The notes: generated by a model from the sequence alone, not told the origin. A stretch of 64,000 nucleotides of DNA from Pseudomonas sp. Irchel 3E20 (GCF_900187645.1 NZ_FYEE01000013.1:1-64000), one strand, 5' to 3'. Counted from the first letter of the stretch, positions 24,740-33,929 are shown. Program-made: numbers and translations.

Positions 24740-26395
24740 TCAATCCTGCCACAGGACGGCCTCGCCCTGCTCGCTCCAGGCCTCCAGACGCGGGCCGTAG
24801 GTGGCTTCGATGACGTTGCGCTTGATTTTCAGGGTGGGGGTCAAAAAGCCGTTATCCACTGCCCAGCGCTCCTTGACCACCACCAGGCGTTGCAGCCGTT
24901 CGTGTTTATCCAGGCTGGCGTTGACCTGGTGCAAGAGGCTCTCCAGGCTGGCGCACAAGTGCTCGCGGGCCTCGGCCAGGCCTTCGGCCGAGAGCACGCA
25001 TAAGCCCAGCGGTGCTTTCAGGCCATCACCTACCAGGCATACCTGCTCGATGCGCGGGTGTGCGGCCAGGCGATTTTCGATGGGCGCCGGGGCGACGTAC
25101 TTGCCAGTGCTGGTTTTGAAAATGTCCTTGAGGCGCCCGGTGAGGCGCAAGTGGCCCTGGCTGTCCTGCTCGCCTTTGTCGCCGGTACTGAGGAAACCGT
25201 CCGCCGTCAGGGCTTCGGCGGTTTTTTGCGGCTCCTTGAAGTAGCCGAGCATGGTCGCCGGGCTACGCACCAACACTTCGCCGGTGGGTTCGATGCGCAC
25301 CTCGACCTGCGGGCAAGGCTGGCCGATCCACCCCGGTTTGCTCTGCCCTGGCGCACACACGTGGGAATAGCCGCAGTTCTCGGTCATGCCGTACACCTCC
25401 AGCACATCCAAGCCCAGGCGCCGATACCAGTGCAGCAGGCTCAGGGGCACCGGCGCCGCGCCCGAGAGGGCGATGCGCACGGCGTCCAGCCCCAACCCGG
25501 CGAGTACCTTGCGCCCCACCCGCGGCCCTATCCAGGGCAAGCCCAGGAGAAAGTCCAGGCGCTGGGCCGGGATCTTGGCGTACACGCCCAACTGGAACCG
25601 GCTCCAGATGCGCGGCACGGCAAACAGCGCCGTGGGCCGCGCGCGTTGCAGGTCGGCAACGAAGGTGTCGAGGCTTTCGGCGAAAAACACGGTTTGGCCG
25701 CTATAGATCGACGCCAGTTCGACGAACATCCGTTCGGCCACATGGCACAAGGGCAAGTACGACAGCAAACGGTCGCCCTCCCCCAGGCCAAACAACTGGG
25801 TGCCTTGGGTGGCGGCAAACCCCAAGCTGGCGAAGCTGTGCATCACCCCTTTGGGCAGGCCCGTGGTGCCGGAGGTGTAGACGATGGTTGCCAGTTGCCC
25901 GGCGTCGGGGCTGGGGTTGCCCTGGATCGGCGAGCAGGCTTGCAGGTCGGCCCAGGTGAAATCGAACGAGCCCTCGGGGCACAGCGGCAGGCTGATACGG
26001 GGCAGGCCAGGGGCAACGCCGGGGGCCATGGCCGGCCAGTCATCGAGCTTGCCGATGAACGCCAGCGCCGCCTCCGAATGCTCCAACACCTGGGCCACGG
26101 CTTCGGCGGTGAGGTTGGGGTACAGCGGCACCGAGACATGGCCGGCCATCCAGATCGCCAGGTCGGCGATGATCCAATGGGCACAGTTCTTCGAGATGAT
26201 GGCGATGTGGCTGCCCTGGGGCAGCTCCCGCGCCCGCAGCCAGTGAGCCGCACACCGCGCCTGATGGCCGACATCGGCCCAAGTCAGGGTTTCGACCCGC
26301 CCACCGCCCAAGGGCTGGACCAGAAAACGCTGGCCGGGGTGGCGCGCTTCGCGCTCGTAGAACGGGTCCAGCGGCAAACGCAAGGCAGCAGGCAT
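24740..26395 (-). CDS. AMP-dependent acyl-CoA synthetase/ligase
   Basis: A 551-residue adenylate-forming enzyme of the long-chain acyl-CoA synthetase type. The P-loop-like motif is YTSGTTGLPKGVMHS, the second motif VYGMTENCGYSH, and the hinge and catalytic region GRLKDIFKTSTGKYVAP. It activates a carboxylic acid to acyl-AMP and then acyl-CoA. It precedes the hotdog thioesterase on the same strand. I recall an AMP-binding/thioesterase pair beside gpsA in P. aeruginosa. Confidence 0.9.
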   Translation of the reverse strand: MPAALRLPLDPFYEREARHPGQRFLVQPLGGGRVETLTWADVGHQARCAAHWLRARELPQGSHIAIISKNCAHWIIADLAIWMAGHVSVPLYPNLTAEAVAQVLEHSEAALAFIGKLDDWPAMAPGVAPGLPRISLPLCPEGSFDFTWADLQACSPIQGNPSPDAGQLATIVYTSGTTGLPKGVMHSFASLGFAATQGTQLFGLGEGDRLLSYLPLCHVAERMFVELASIYSGQTVFFAESLDTFVADLQRARPTALFAVPRIWSRFQLGVYAKIPAQRLDFLLGLPWIGPRVGRKVLAGLGLDAVRIALSGAAPVPLSLLHWYRRLGLDVLEVYGMTENCGYSHVCAPGQSKPGWIGQPCPQVEVRIEPTGEVLVRSPATMLGYFKEPQKTAEALTADGFLSTGDKGEQDSQGHLRLTGRLKDIFKTSTGKYVAPAPIENRLAAHPRIEQVCLVGDGLKAPLGLCVLSAEGLAEAREHLCASLESLLHQVNASLDKHERLQRLVVVKERWAVDNGFLTPTLKIKRNVIEATYGPRLEAWSEQGEAVLWQD

Positions 26396-26489
26396 GGGTG
26401 TGCTCCATTATTGTGTTTGCCGGCAAGCGTAGTTCAGGCGCTGGCACTTGGCTGCCAATGCCCCCTCCTGCACCCGCTACGCCTAATCC

Positions 26490-26586
26490 TGGGGGAGCAG
26501 GCTTTTATGGGAACCCGCAATGGCGATTTGTCAGAAGCACCCATGTCGACTGTTCTGCCGCCATCGCGGGCAGGCCCGCTCCCACA
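26490..26586. repeat. REPIN (paired inverted REP element)
   Basis: The 303-base gap 26396-26698 holds a full, slightly decayed REPIN. The left arm starts TGGGGGAGCAGGC and ends near GCAATGGCG. The right arm is CGCCATCGCGGGCAGGCCCG followed by CTCCCACA. A spacer with a short inverted repeat lies between the arms. This is the layout of the elements mobilised by RAYT transposases in P. fluorescens. The rest of the gap (26396-26489 and 26587-26698) shows no gene; a GTGCGGGTGGGGGG tract follows the right arm. Confidence 0.75.
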
Positions 26587-26698
26587 GTTGAACTGTGCGG
26601 GTGGGGGGTTCATCTCCCCTCTGTGGGGAGCCTGGAGTGGCGATGACGACGGGTAGGCGCCCTCTTCGACAGAGGTTTGCTGCTACCTAAGCATCCGC

Positions 26699-27139
26699 TC
26701 AGGGGTGTTTGACGCTGTTGAGGGCCATCGCCGCCGCCAGCGGCCAGTCGCCTTCGAGTTCAGCGAGGCTGGCGGTGCTCATGGGTTGCGGGGGGCCGCC
26801 GTGCAGCAGGCCGATCAAGTTGCCCACCAGGGGTTGGTGGCTGACCAGCAGCAGGTTGTCGGCCGAGTCCAGTTGCGCCAGGGCCGTCAACGGGTCGGTG
26901 TCGGGCGTGAGCCAAGGCACGGTGCGGATCTCGGGTTCGAAACCCAGGGCCTCGCGCACCAGTTGCGCCGTTTGCTGCGCCCGCACGTAAGGGCTGGCGA
27001 GGATGGCCTGGATCGGCTGGCCGACCAGGTGGGCGGCGCTGCGCAACACCTCCCGCTGGCCCTGCGCGGTGAGGTTGCGTTGCGCGTCACTGGGGGCATG
27101 GGGCTGGGCCTCGCCGTGGCGCAACAGCCACAGCTTCAC
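26699..27139 (-). CDS. sixA: Phosphohistidine phosphatase SixA
   Basis: A 146-residue histidine phosphatase. The catalytic motif is at the very start (MKLWLLRHGEAQPH, His8), and a second His is in LLLVSHQPLVGNL. SixA removes phosphate from His in HPt domains and in the nitrogen phosphotransferase system. Its start overlaps the end of the DUF4389 gene by 4 bases, so both follow gpsA in one operon. Confidence 0.9.
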   Translation of the reverse strand: MKLWLLRHGEAQPHAPSDAQRNLTAQGQREVLRSAAHLVGQPIQAILASPYVRAQQTAQLVREALGFEPEIRTVPWLTPDTDPLTALAQLDSADNLLLVSHQPLVGNLIGLLHGGPPQPMSTASLAELEGDWPLAAAMALNSVKHP

Positions 27140-27483
27140 AGCTTGGGTTCCTCGTCACGCACTGGGTGCGGTGCCGGGGGCACGGTGTGGGGCGCTTCGC
27201 CTTCGGGGCTGCGCGGGGTCGGCCAGTCGGCGAACGGCCAGGGTTTCTGGTCGCTGTGGAAACTGCCGAAGCGGCCGATCTGCGCCAGAAACTGGCTCAG
27301 GCTATCGCCAAAATTCATCAGGCTGGCGCTGGGTGCGCCGTAGATCAGGCGATAGACCAGTTGCACCAGCACCACCGCGCCGAGGATCAACTGCGCCACC
27401 TGCCACACCAGCAGGTACACCAACATCCACACCACGCGCAGCAGGATGGATTCGTACTTGGCCGCCGTTTTTGCATCGTTCAT
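27136..27483 (-). CDS. DUF4389 membrane protein
   Basis: A 115-residue protein with two adjacent hydrophobic segments (ILLRVVWMLVYLLVWQVAQ and LILGAVVLVQLVYRLIYG), then an amphipathic region and a proline-rich, probably cytosolic tail. It belongs to the DUF4389 family, function unknown. It sits 19 bases after gpsA and overlaps sixA by 4 bases, an arrangement I recall as conserved in pseudomonads. Confidence 0.82.
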   Translation of the reverse strand: MNDAKTAAKYESILLRVVWMLVYLLVWQVAQLILGAVVLVQLVYRLIYGAPSASLMNFGDSLSQFLAQIGRFGSFHSDQKPWPFADWPTPRSPEGEAPHTVPPAPHPVRDEEPKL

Positions 27484-27502
27484 GGCTTGCTCCCGTTGTC
27501 GT

Positions 27503-28528
27503 TCAGTTGAAACCGCTGGTGGAAATAAAGTCGACGTCGGTCTTGGGTTCGCCGCGCATCAGCAACTCGATCACTTGGCTGAGGGTACGCCCTTCGAACA
27601 GGATCGCGTGCAACCCGGCCACCAGCGGCATGTACACGCCCACTTCCTGAGCCTTGGCCTTGAGCACCTTGAGGGTATTGACCCCTTCGGCCACCTCGCC
27701 CAGGCGTGTAACCGCCTCCTCCAGGCTCAGGCCCTGGCCCAGGGCGAAACCAACCTGGTAGTTGCGGCTCTTGGCCGAGGAGCAGGTGACGATCAGGTCG
27801 CCCACCCCGGCCAGGCCAAGGAAGGTCATGGGGTTGGCGCCCTGGTTTACCGCAAAACGGGTCATTTCCGCCAGCGCCCGGGTAATGAGCATGCTCTTGG
27901 TGTTTTCCCCCATGCCCAGGGCCACCGCCATGCCGGCGATGATCGCGTAGACGTTCTTCAGCGCCCCGCCCAGCTCCACGCCAAAGCGATCGGCGCTGGC
28001 ATACACGCGAAAGGTGCGGCCATGAAGCGCAGCCTGGACCTGCTGGCACAAGGCTTCGTCTTCACTGGCCACCACTGTGGCGGTCAAGGCATGCTCGGCC
28101 ACTTCGCGGGCCAGGTTGGGCCCCGACAACACACCAATGCGCGCCTGGGGGGCGATTTCTTCGAGGATCTGGCTCATCAGCTTGAAGCTCTGGGCCTCGA
28201 TGCCCTTGGTCAGGCTGACCAGAAGCTTGCCGCTCAGGCGTTCGGCGTGGGGCGCCAGCACCGAGCGCAGGGCGCTGGAGGGCAGCGCGACGAAGCACAG
28301 GTCGCAATCATTGAGTGTGGCGGTGAGGTCGGTGACCGGCGCTACGCCCGGGTGAATCTTGATGCCCTTGAGGTAGCGCGGGTTCTCGCGGTTGACCCGA
28401 ATGGCCTCGGCCTGCTCCGGGTCACGCATCCACTGGCGTACCTGATGGCCGTTTTCGGCCAGCAGATTGGCCACGGCGGTGCCGAAGCTGCCGCCTCCCA
28501 GGACCGCAATGGGCTGCTGTTGAGTCAT
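27503..28528 (-). CDS. gpsA: Glycerol-3-phosphate dehydrogenase [NAD(P)+]
   Basis: A 341-residue cytosolic enzyme that reduces dihydroxyacetone phosphate to sn-glycerol 3-phosphate for phospholipid synthesis. The Rossmann motif is AVLGGGSFGTAVANLL. The catalytic Lys lies in GGALKNVYAI, and GLAGVGDLIVTCSS is family-specific. The start at 28528 (MTQQQPIAVLGGG) gives the normal N terminus; an in-frame extension upstream is not conserved. It heads the gpsA-DUF4389-sixA operon. Confidence 0.95.
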   Translation of the reverse strand: MTQQQPIAVLGGGSFGTAVANLLAENGHQVRQWMRDPEQAEAIRVNRENPRYLKGIKIHPGVAPVTDLTATLNDCDLCFVALPSSALRSVLAPHAERLSGKLLVSLTKGIEAQSFKLMSQILEEIAPQARIGVLSGPNLAREVAEHALTATVVASEDEALCQQVQAALHGRTFRVYASADRFGVELGGALKNVYAIIAGMAVALGMGENTKSMLITRALAEMTRFAVNQGANPMTFLGLAGVGDLIVTCSSAKSRNYQVGFALGQGLSLEEAVTRLGEVAEGVNTLKVLKAKAQEVGVYMPLVAGLHAILFEGRTLSQVIELLMRGEPKTDVDFISTSGFN

Positions 28529-28723
28529 AGGTGATCCGTTAATCCATACCGAGGGCGATGGCGCATTATACGGAGCCGCCGACCTGCGGCCAGCCCCGTG
28601 GCCATTTACCTGAACATGCGGCAATCGCCGGGGTTAATCGGGGGAAAATGCAAGTAACTGGACTGGAAAACTCCAGCGCCTCGGTTAACATGCGCGCCCA
28701 TTACCGGTTTTCAAGGCTGTACC

Positions 28724-30850
28724 GTGTCTTTTGGCCCCCGCCCCTCGTGTTCGCCCCTGTTGCTGCTGATGCTACTGCTCAGCGACAGCTTGCTGGCCGA
28801 GGACCTGTTCCTGGACAACCCGCCCCTGCCCCACGTGCTCACCGCCACGCGCCTCAAGCAGGCCCCGGCGGCGGTGCCGGGCAGCATGACGGTGCTCGAC
28901 CGGGCGCTTATCAACGCCAGCGGCGCGCGGGACATCAGCGAACTGCTGCGCCTGGTGCCGGGGATGATGGTCGGGCACATCAGCGGCAACCAGGCCCTGG
29001 TCAACTACCACGGCACCAACGCCAACGAAGCGCGGCGCATGCAGGTGCTGATCGACGGGCGCTCGGTGTACCGCGCCGGGTTGGCCACCGTGGACTGGAG
29101 CGATATCCCGGTGGCCCTGGAAGATATCGAGCGCATCGAAGTGTTCCGCGGCCCCAACACCGTCAGCTACGGCGCCAACGCACTGATGGCGGTGGTCAAC
29201 ATCCTCACCCGCGCCCCGGCCGACAGCCATGGCACGCGGCTCAAGGCCACGGCCGGCCAGCGCGGCATCGGCGACTGGTACGCCAGCCAGGGCCAGGGCT
29301 GGGACGGCGGCGACCTGCGCCTGTCCCTCTCCGGCCAGCAGGACGATGGCTTCGACAACGACCGCCGCGGCGCCGACTACCGCGACAGCCGTCGCCTGAA
29401 CCGCGTCAACCTGGCCTTGAGCCAGGCTCTGGACGAGCGGCAAAGCCTGGACTGGCAATTCAACGCCAAGGAAGGCAGCAACCAGCGGCCTTATACCTAC
29501 CGCCCCGTGTTCCATGGGGTGACACGCGGCGGCGATAATTCTGACGTGAGCGCCAAAGACTACGCCGGCTCGCTGCGCTGGAACCTGGAGCTGGACCCAC
29601 GCCACAGCCTGTATATCCAGGGCTCGGCGCAGCAGTGGGACCGCCAGCAGACCTGGCGCGCCTGCGACGCCGCCATCTCCTTCAGCCCCGAGCTGAGTCG
29701 CCTCTGGCAGCTCAACCCGCACTACACCGAACGCCTGGCGCGCAACATGGACAAGCACGCCGGCGGCCCGGCCCCCGCTGGCACCGCCGAGGAGCGGGCC
29801 CTGGCCGAGCAGGTGCTCGCGCAATGGAAGCAAGGGGGCAACCAGACCCTGTGCGGCGACATCGACCAGAGCATCCGCGAATCGCGCTACGACCTGGAAA
29901 TCCAGGACACCCTGAGCCTGTCCGATAGCCTGCGCCTGGTCAGCGGCATGAACTATCGTTACGACCGGGCAGATTCCGAGACTTACTTCAATGGCACCCT
30001 CGACGACACCACATGGCGCCTGTTCGGCCAGTTGGAGTGGCGGGCTAGCGAACACTGGCTGCTGCAAGGCGGCGCGATGTTCGAGGACACCCGTTTGAGT
30101 GGTCATTCGCTGACCCCGCGGGTGGCCCTCAACTACCTGATAACCCCGCGCCACGGCCTGCGGGCGGTGTATGCCGAAGCAGTACGCTCGCCGGACATGT
30201 TCGAGAACAACATCGACTGGAGCTACCGGGTCACCGGCCTGTCGCCGCGCCCCAACGGCCAGGACAGCGGCCGCTACTTCGTGCGCACCCGGGGCCCGGG
30301 CAACCTCGACAAGGAGCACATGCGCTCGCGGGAGCTGGGCTACAACGGCCACTTCGCCGACCTGGGCCTGGCGCTGGACGTCAAGCTGTTCCACGACGAC
30401 ATCAGCGACATGATTAGCGAGCCCCTGCGCAACAATCAGTACATCGCCACTAACGCCAGCAGCGCCCGCTTCAGCGGCGCTGAAACCCAGCTCGACTGGC
30501 AACTGGGCAGCGCCGACCGCGTGCGCCTGACCTACGCCTATGTCGACGCCCACGCCAGCAATGCCCTGGACCGCAAACTCTCGGCGCGCAACAGCGGCTC
30601 GGCGGGCTGGATGCGCGATTGGGGGCGGGGCTGGTCCAGCGCCCTCTTCTACTATGGCGACAGCGCCCTCAACGGCTACCGCTTCGAGCGCCTCGACACG
30701 CGCATCGCCAAGCGCCTGAGCCTGGGCAAAGCCCAACTGGAACTGGCCGGCGTGCTGCAACAGCGCCTCGACCAGCAACCCAGCACCTTCGCCGACAACG
30801 CCTATGACTCGCGCCACCAGGCGTACTTCAGCGCGCAGTTGGAGTTCTGA
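28724..30850 (+). CDS. TonB-dependent outer-membrane receptor
   Basis: A 708-residue protein read from a GTG start, with signal peptide (LLLLMLLLSDSLLA), a TonB-box-like PHVLTATRLKQ just after cleavage, a plug domain (about residues 45-165; VLIDGRSVYRAGL, IERIEVFRGPNTVSYG) and a 22-strand-type barrel ending in Phe (SAQLEF). Two cysteines at about residues 316 and 378 may close an extracellular loop. Plug and size resemble BtuB/siderophore receptors; the ligand is unknown. Its stop is 1 base before the next ATG, so it heads a three-gene operon with a binding protein and a hybrid kinase. Confidence 0.88.
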   Translation: MSFGPRPSCSPLLLLMLLLSDSLLAEDLFLDNPPLPHVLTATRLKQAPAAVPGSMTVLDRALINASGARDISELLRLVPGMMVGHISGNQALVNYHGTNANEARRMQVLIDGRSVYRAGLATVDWSDIPVALEDIERIEVFRGPNTVSYGANALMAVVNILTRAPADSHGTRLKATAGQRGIGDWYASQGQGWDGGDLRLSLSGQQDDGFDNDRRGADYRDSRRLNRVNLALSQALDERQSLDWQFNAKEGSNQRPYTYRPVFHGVTRGGDNSDVSAKDYAGSLRWNLELDPRHSLYIQGSAQQWDRQQTWRACDAAISFSPELSRLWQLNPHYTERLARNMDKHAGGPAPAGTAEERALAEQVLAQWKQGGNQTLCGDIDQSIRESRYDLEIQDTLSLSDSLRLVSGMNYRYDRADSETYFNGTLDDTTWRLFGQLEWRASEHWLLQGGAMFEDTRLSGHSLTPRVALNYLITPRHGLRAVYAEAVRSPDMFENNIDWSYRVTGLSPRPNGQDSGRYFVRTRGPGNLDKEHMRSRELGYNGHFADLGLALDVKLFHDDISDMISEPLRNNQYIATNASSARFSGAETQLDWQLGSADRVRLTYAYVDAHASNALDRKLSARNSGSAGWMRDWGRGWSSALFYYGDSALNGYRFERLDTRIAKRLSLGKAQLELAGVLQQRLDQQPSTFADNAYDSRHQAYFSAQLEF

Positions 30851-30851
30851 C

Positions 30852-31784
30852 ATGGGCGCCCAGCGGTCACGAGTGGCATCTATTGTGCGACGCAGGCTCG
30901 GCACCCTCGGCCTGGCGCTAGCCTGCGTGATCGCCAGCCTCGGCGCGCGCGGTGCCGACATCCTGCTGGTGGGCGCACAACACAACGACGGCATCGCCGC
31001 GTTCACCCAGGCCCTGCGGGACCTGCGCCCCGCCGACAGCGTGCGCTTCCAGCCCCTGGCCGACGCCCCCGCGCCTGGCAGGCTGGCCGCCGACACGCGG
31101 CTGATCCTGCTCGACCCGCCGAGCCTGGACTGGCGCCTACAAGAGCACCGCGGCCCGGCGACCCTGGTGCTGCGCATCAGCCGCCTGCAAGCGCGCCAAC
31201 GCCTGGGCGAGCAGGTGCCGCCCAGGCTCAGCCTGCTGTGGAGCGACCCGCCCCTGGCGCGGCAACTGCGCCTGACCCGCCAACTCCTGCCACAGGCCAA
31301 GCGGGTGGGCGTGCTGTACAGCGACGGCAGCGAATTCCTGCTGCGCGAACTGCATCACCTGGCCGGCCCCATGGGCCTGGAACTGGTGGCCCAGCGCTGG
31401 GACAACATCGCCGACAGCCGCCCCTTGCAACATGTGCTGGGCAGCAGCGATGTGCTGCTGGGCCTGGACGATCCGCAGTTGTACAACTCCAAAACCGCGA
31501 AAAACCTGCTGCTCAGCACCTACGCCCGCCAGCAGGCGCTGATCGGACCCAACGCCGGTTTCGTCAAGGCCGGCGCCCTGGCCAGCACCTACAGCGACCA
31601 GGACGATTGGCTCGCTGTGCTCGACACCCTGCTCGACCGCCCTCCCAGCCAATGGCCGCGCAGCCTCTACCCGACGCAATTCAAAGTGCAGAGCAACCCT
31701 CAGGTGGCACGCTCCCTGGGGCTGGAACCGATCGATGAGCCCGCCATGGCCACCCGGCTGGCCGAAGGAGAGCAGCGCCCATGA
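30852..31784 (+). CDS. Periplasmic ABC-type substrate-binding protein without transporter
   Basis: A 310-residue protein with a long signal sequence (LGTLGLALACVIASLGARGA) and a mature part of the PF04392-like ABC substrate-binding type: two Rossmann lobes, with KRVGVLYSDGSEFLLREL starting lobe two and LGLDDPQLYNSKTAKNLL late in the domain. No permease or ATPase is nearby. Instead it follows the TonB receptor with a 1-base gap and overlaps the hybrid kinase by 4 bases (ATGA at 31781). This suggests that it delivers ligand information to the kinase sensor domain; this is inference. Confidence 0.8.
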   Translation: MGAQRSRVASIVRRRLGTLGLALACVIASLGARGADILLVGAQHNDGIAAFTQALRDLRPADSVRFQPLADAPAPGRLAADTRLILLDPPSLDWRLQEHRGPATLVLRISRLQARQRLGEQVPPRLSLLWSDPPLARQLRLTRQLLPQAKRVGVLYSDGSEFLLRELHHLAGPMGLELVAQRWDNIADSRPLQHVLGSSDVLLGLDDPQLYNSKTAKNLLLSTYARQQALIGPNAGFVKAGALASTYSDQDDWLAVLDTLLDRPPSQWPRSLYPTQFKVQSNPQVARSLGLEPIDEPAMATRLAEGEQRP

Positions 31785-33682
31785 CCTTGCGTCGCCGTTG
31801 GGACATCCATACCCGCACCCAGGTCATCAGCGTCGGCCCGGCGCTGTTGCTGACCCTGTTGCTGGTCAGCTTCTTCACCTTCGTGCGCATCCAGGATTTG
31901 CGCCAAGAGCTCAACCACACCGGCCAATTGATCGCCAACCAGTTGGCCCCGGCCACCGAGTACGGGGTGATTTCCGGCAACAACGAAGTGCTGGAGAGCT
32001 TGCTGCAAGCGACCCTGTCGATCCCCCACGTGCGCTTTCTAGAGGTGCAGGACCGGGCCAACAATATTCTGGTGTACGTCGAGCGCCCTTCCGACACCCA
32101 CAACCTGTCCCAGCAAGTCGAGGTTTTCCAGGCGCCGGTACGCTTGCAGCGCATCGCCTTGAACAATGACTTTTTCCAGAACCGTGGCGCCGCTCCCGGC
32201 GCACCCGCCGAGGATTACCTGGGGCGGGTGATTGTCGGCATGTCCAATGACGCCTTTAGCCAGCGCCAACAGGAAATCCTCTTGAAAGCGGCGGTGCTGG
32301 CATTGTTCGCCCTGCTGTTCACCTTCCTCCTGGCCCGACGCCTGGCGGCGAGCCTGGCGCAGCCGATCAGCGCCATGGGCACGGCGGTCAAGGCCATCCA
32401 ACAGGGCGACTACAGCAAACCGCTGCCGGTGGTGGACGATGCCGAACTGGGTAGCCTGGCCAAACACATCAACAACCTCGCCCGAGGCCTGGACCAGGCC
32501 AGCCGCGAGCAGCAGCAGGCCATGGCGCAACTGATCCAGACCCGCGAAGAAGCCGAACGGGCCAACAATGCCAAGTCCGATTTCCTGGCCATGATGAGCC
32601 ACGAACTGCGCACGCCGATGAATGGCGTGCTGGGCATGCTGCAACTGCTCGAAACCACCGAGTTGACCGAGGAGCAGATCGAGTACGCGGCCCTGGCCTG
32701 CGAATCCACCGAGCACTTGCTCAAGGTCATCAACGACATCCTCGACTTCTCACGCATTGAACGCACGACCCTGGAACTGGAGCACATCCCGTTCAACCTT
32801 GCCGAGCTGATTAACAGCTGCGCCCAGGCCTTCGCCCACGACGCCACGCAGCGTGGCCTGAGCCTGGAGGTAGACATTCCCGCCGGCATGCAGGCACTGG
32901 AGGTATGCGGCGATCCGACGCGCATCCGGCAAATATTGGTCAACCTGGTGGGTAACGCGCTGAAGTTCACCGAGCAGGGCCGCGTCACCATTGCCCCGCA
33001 ATGGCAAATCCTGGACCACGACCTGCTGTGGTTCACCTGCAGCGTCAGCGACAGCGGCATTGGCATTTCCAAGCAGAGCCTGGAACTGATGTTCAACGCC
33101 TTCCAGCAGGCCGACAGCTCAATCTCCCGGCGCTACGGCGGCACCGGCCTGGGCCTGCCCATCGCCCGCACACTGGCTGAACGCATGGGTGGCACCCTGC
33201 GCGCCCAGAGCGAGGAGGGCCGGGGTTCGGTGTTTACCCTGCAAATCCCCCTGGAACTGTGCCGCCGGCCCCTGCCGTCGCTCGTTCCACGCACCCTCAG
33301 CGCCAAGGCGCACGGCGAAGGGCGCAATGTGCTGCTGGTGGAAGACAACCCGGTCAACCAAACCGTAATAGAAGCCATGTTGCGCAGCCTGGGCTTTACC
33401 GTCAGCGTCGCCACCGATGGCGAGCAAGCGGTGCGCAGCGCCGAGAGTCTGATCTTCGAGGCGATCCTGATGGACTGTCGCTTGCCGCTGATCGACGGCT
33501 ACGAGGCCACCCGGCAAATCCGCCAACTGCCCGGTTGCGCCGAACTGCCAATCATCGCCCTGACCGCCAATGCCCTGCAGGGCGACCGCGAAGCCTGCCT
33601 GCGGGCGGGAATGAACGATTACCTGGCCAAGCCGTTCAAACGCACTGACTTGCAGCAGATTTTGCAGCGCTGGGTGCGGTAG
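31781..33682 (+). CDS. Hybrid sensor histidine kinase/response regulator (PA1611-like)
   Basis: A 633-residue inner-membrane kinase. Order: TM1 (about 17-38), periplasmic domain, TM2 (about 168-190), HAMP, HisKA with His274 in DFLAMMSHELRTPMNGVLG, ATPase boxes (N: DPTRIRQILVNLVGNALKF; G1: DSGIGIS; G2: GGTGLGLPIA) and a C-terminal receiver with Asp565 in ILMDCRLPLIDG. There is no HPt domain, so phosphate must pass to a separate HPt protein. By position before fabA and by architecture it matches P. aeruginosa PA1611, which acts through HptB in the Gac/Rsm network (from memory). Confidence 0.9.
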   Translation: MTLRRRWDIHTRTQVISVGPALLLTLLLVSFFTFVRIQDLRQELNHTGQLIANQLAPATEYGVISGNNEVLESLLQATLSIPHVRFLEVQDRANNILVYVERPSDTHNLSQQVEVFQAPVRLQRIALNNDFFQNRGAAPGAPAEDYLGRVIVGMSNDAFSQRQQEILLKAAVLALFALLFTFLLARRLAASLAQPISAMGTAVKAIQQGDYSKPLPVVDDAELGSLAKHINNLARGLDQASREQQQAMAQLIQTREEAERANNAKSDFLAMMSHELRTPMNGVLGMLQLLETTELTEEQIEYAALACESTEHLLKVINDILDFSRIERTTLELEHIPFNLAELINSCAQAFAHDATQRGLSLEVDIPAGMQALEVCGDPTRIRQILVNLVGNALKFTEQGRVTIAPQWQILDHDLLWFTCSVSDSGIGISKQSLELMFNAFQQADSSISRRYGGTGLGLPIARTLAERMGGTLRAQSEEGRGSVFTLQIPLELCRRPLPSLVPRTLSAKAHGEGRNVLLVEDNPVNQTVIEAMLRSLGFTVSVATDGEQAVRSAESLIFEAILMDCRLPLIDGYEATRQIRQLPGCAELPIIALTANALQGDREACLRAGMNDYLAKPFKRTDLQQILQRWVR

Positions 33683-33780
33683 CACAGAGCTTTCATCGAT
33701 CTGCGACTGGCGTGAAAGACGAAAGTGCGGCAGTCTTAGGCACCCTAACGGGCCTCTAAAAGGGCTTGAATAAAAATTTC

Positions 33781-33798
33781 AGTGCACAAGTGTACATT
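33781..33798. promoter_or_regulatory. FabR/DesT-like operator upstream of fabA
   Basis: An 18-base imperfect palindrome, AGTGCACAAGTGTACATT. It matches the FabR-type operator AGCGTACAxGTGTACGCT at most positions; DesT in Pseudomonas binds a related site before fabAB. It lies in the 247-base gap between the hybrid kinase and fabA, 132 bases before the fabA start. A TTGAAT (33766-33771) could be a -35 element with the operator over the -10 region. Assignment rests on similarity alone. Confidence 0.5.
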
Positions 33799-33929
33799 CA
33801 TGTCCTTGGTGCTGTGACTTTCACTACAACGCAATAGTCTATGAGTAGGCTACCGGCTCGGGGCATCACCGCTCCGGGCGCCTGGGAAGATTCGCCCCAC
33901 CTGCCGCATGGGATTATTGAGGAGCTCGC

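Noticed and set aside
28529..28723. Cobalamin riboswitch before the TonB receptor, expected if it were BtuB
   Set aside because: I looked for a B12-box-like GCCACTG sequence and the accompanying helices in this 195-base leader and saw none.
28772..31300. An 842-codon open frame on the minus strand across the receptor operon
   Set aside because: It is antisense to the TonB receptor and binding protein, has no domain features, and is explained by high GC at third positions, which removes stop codons on the opposite strand.
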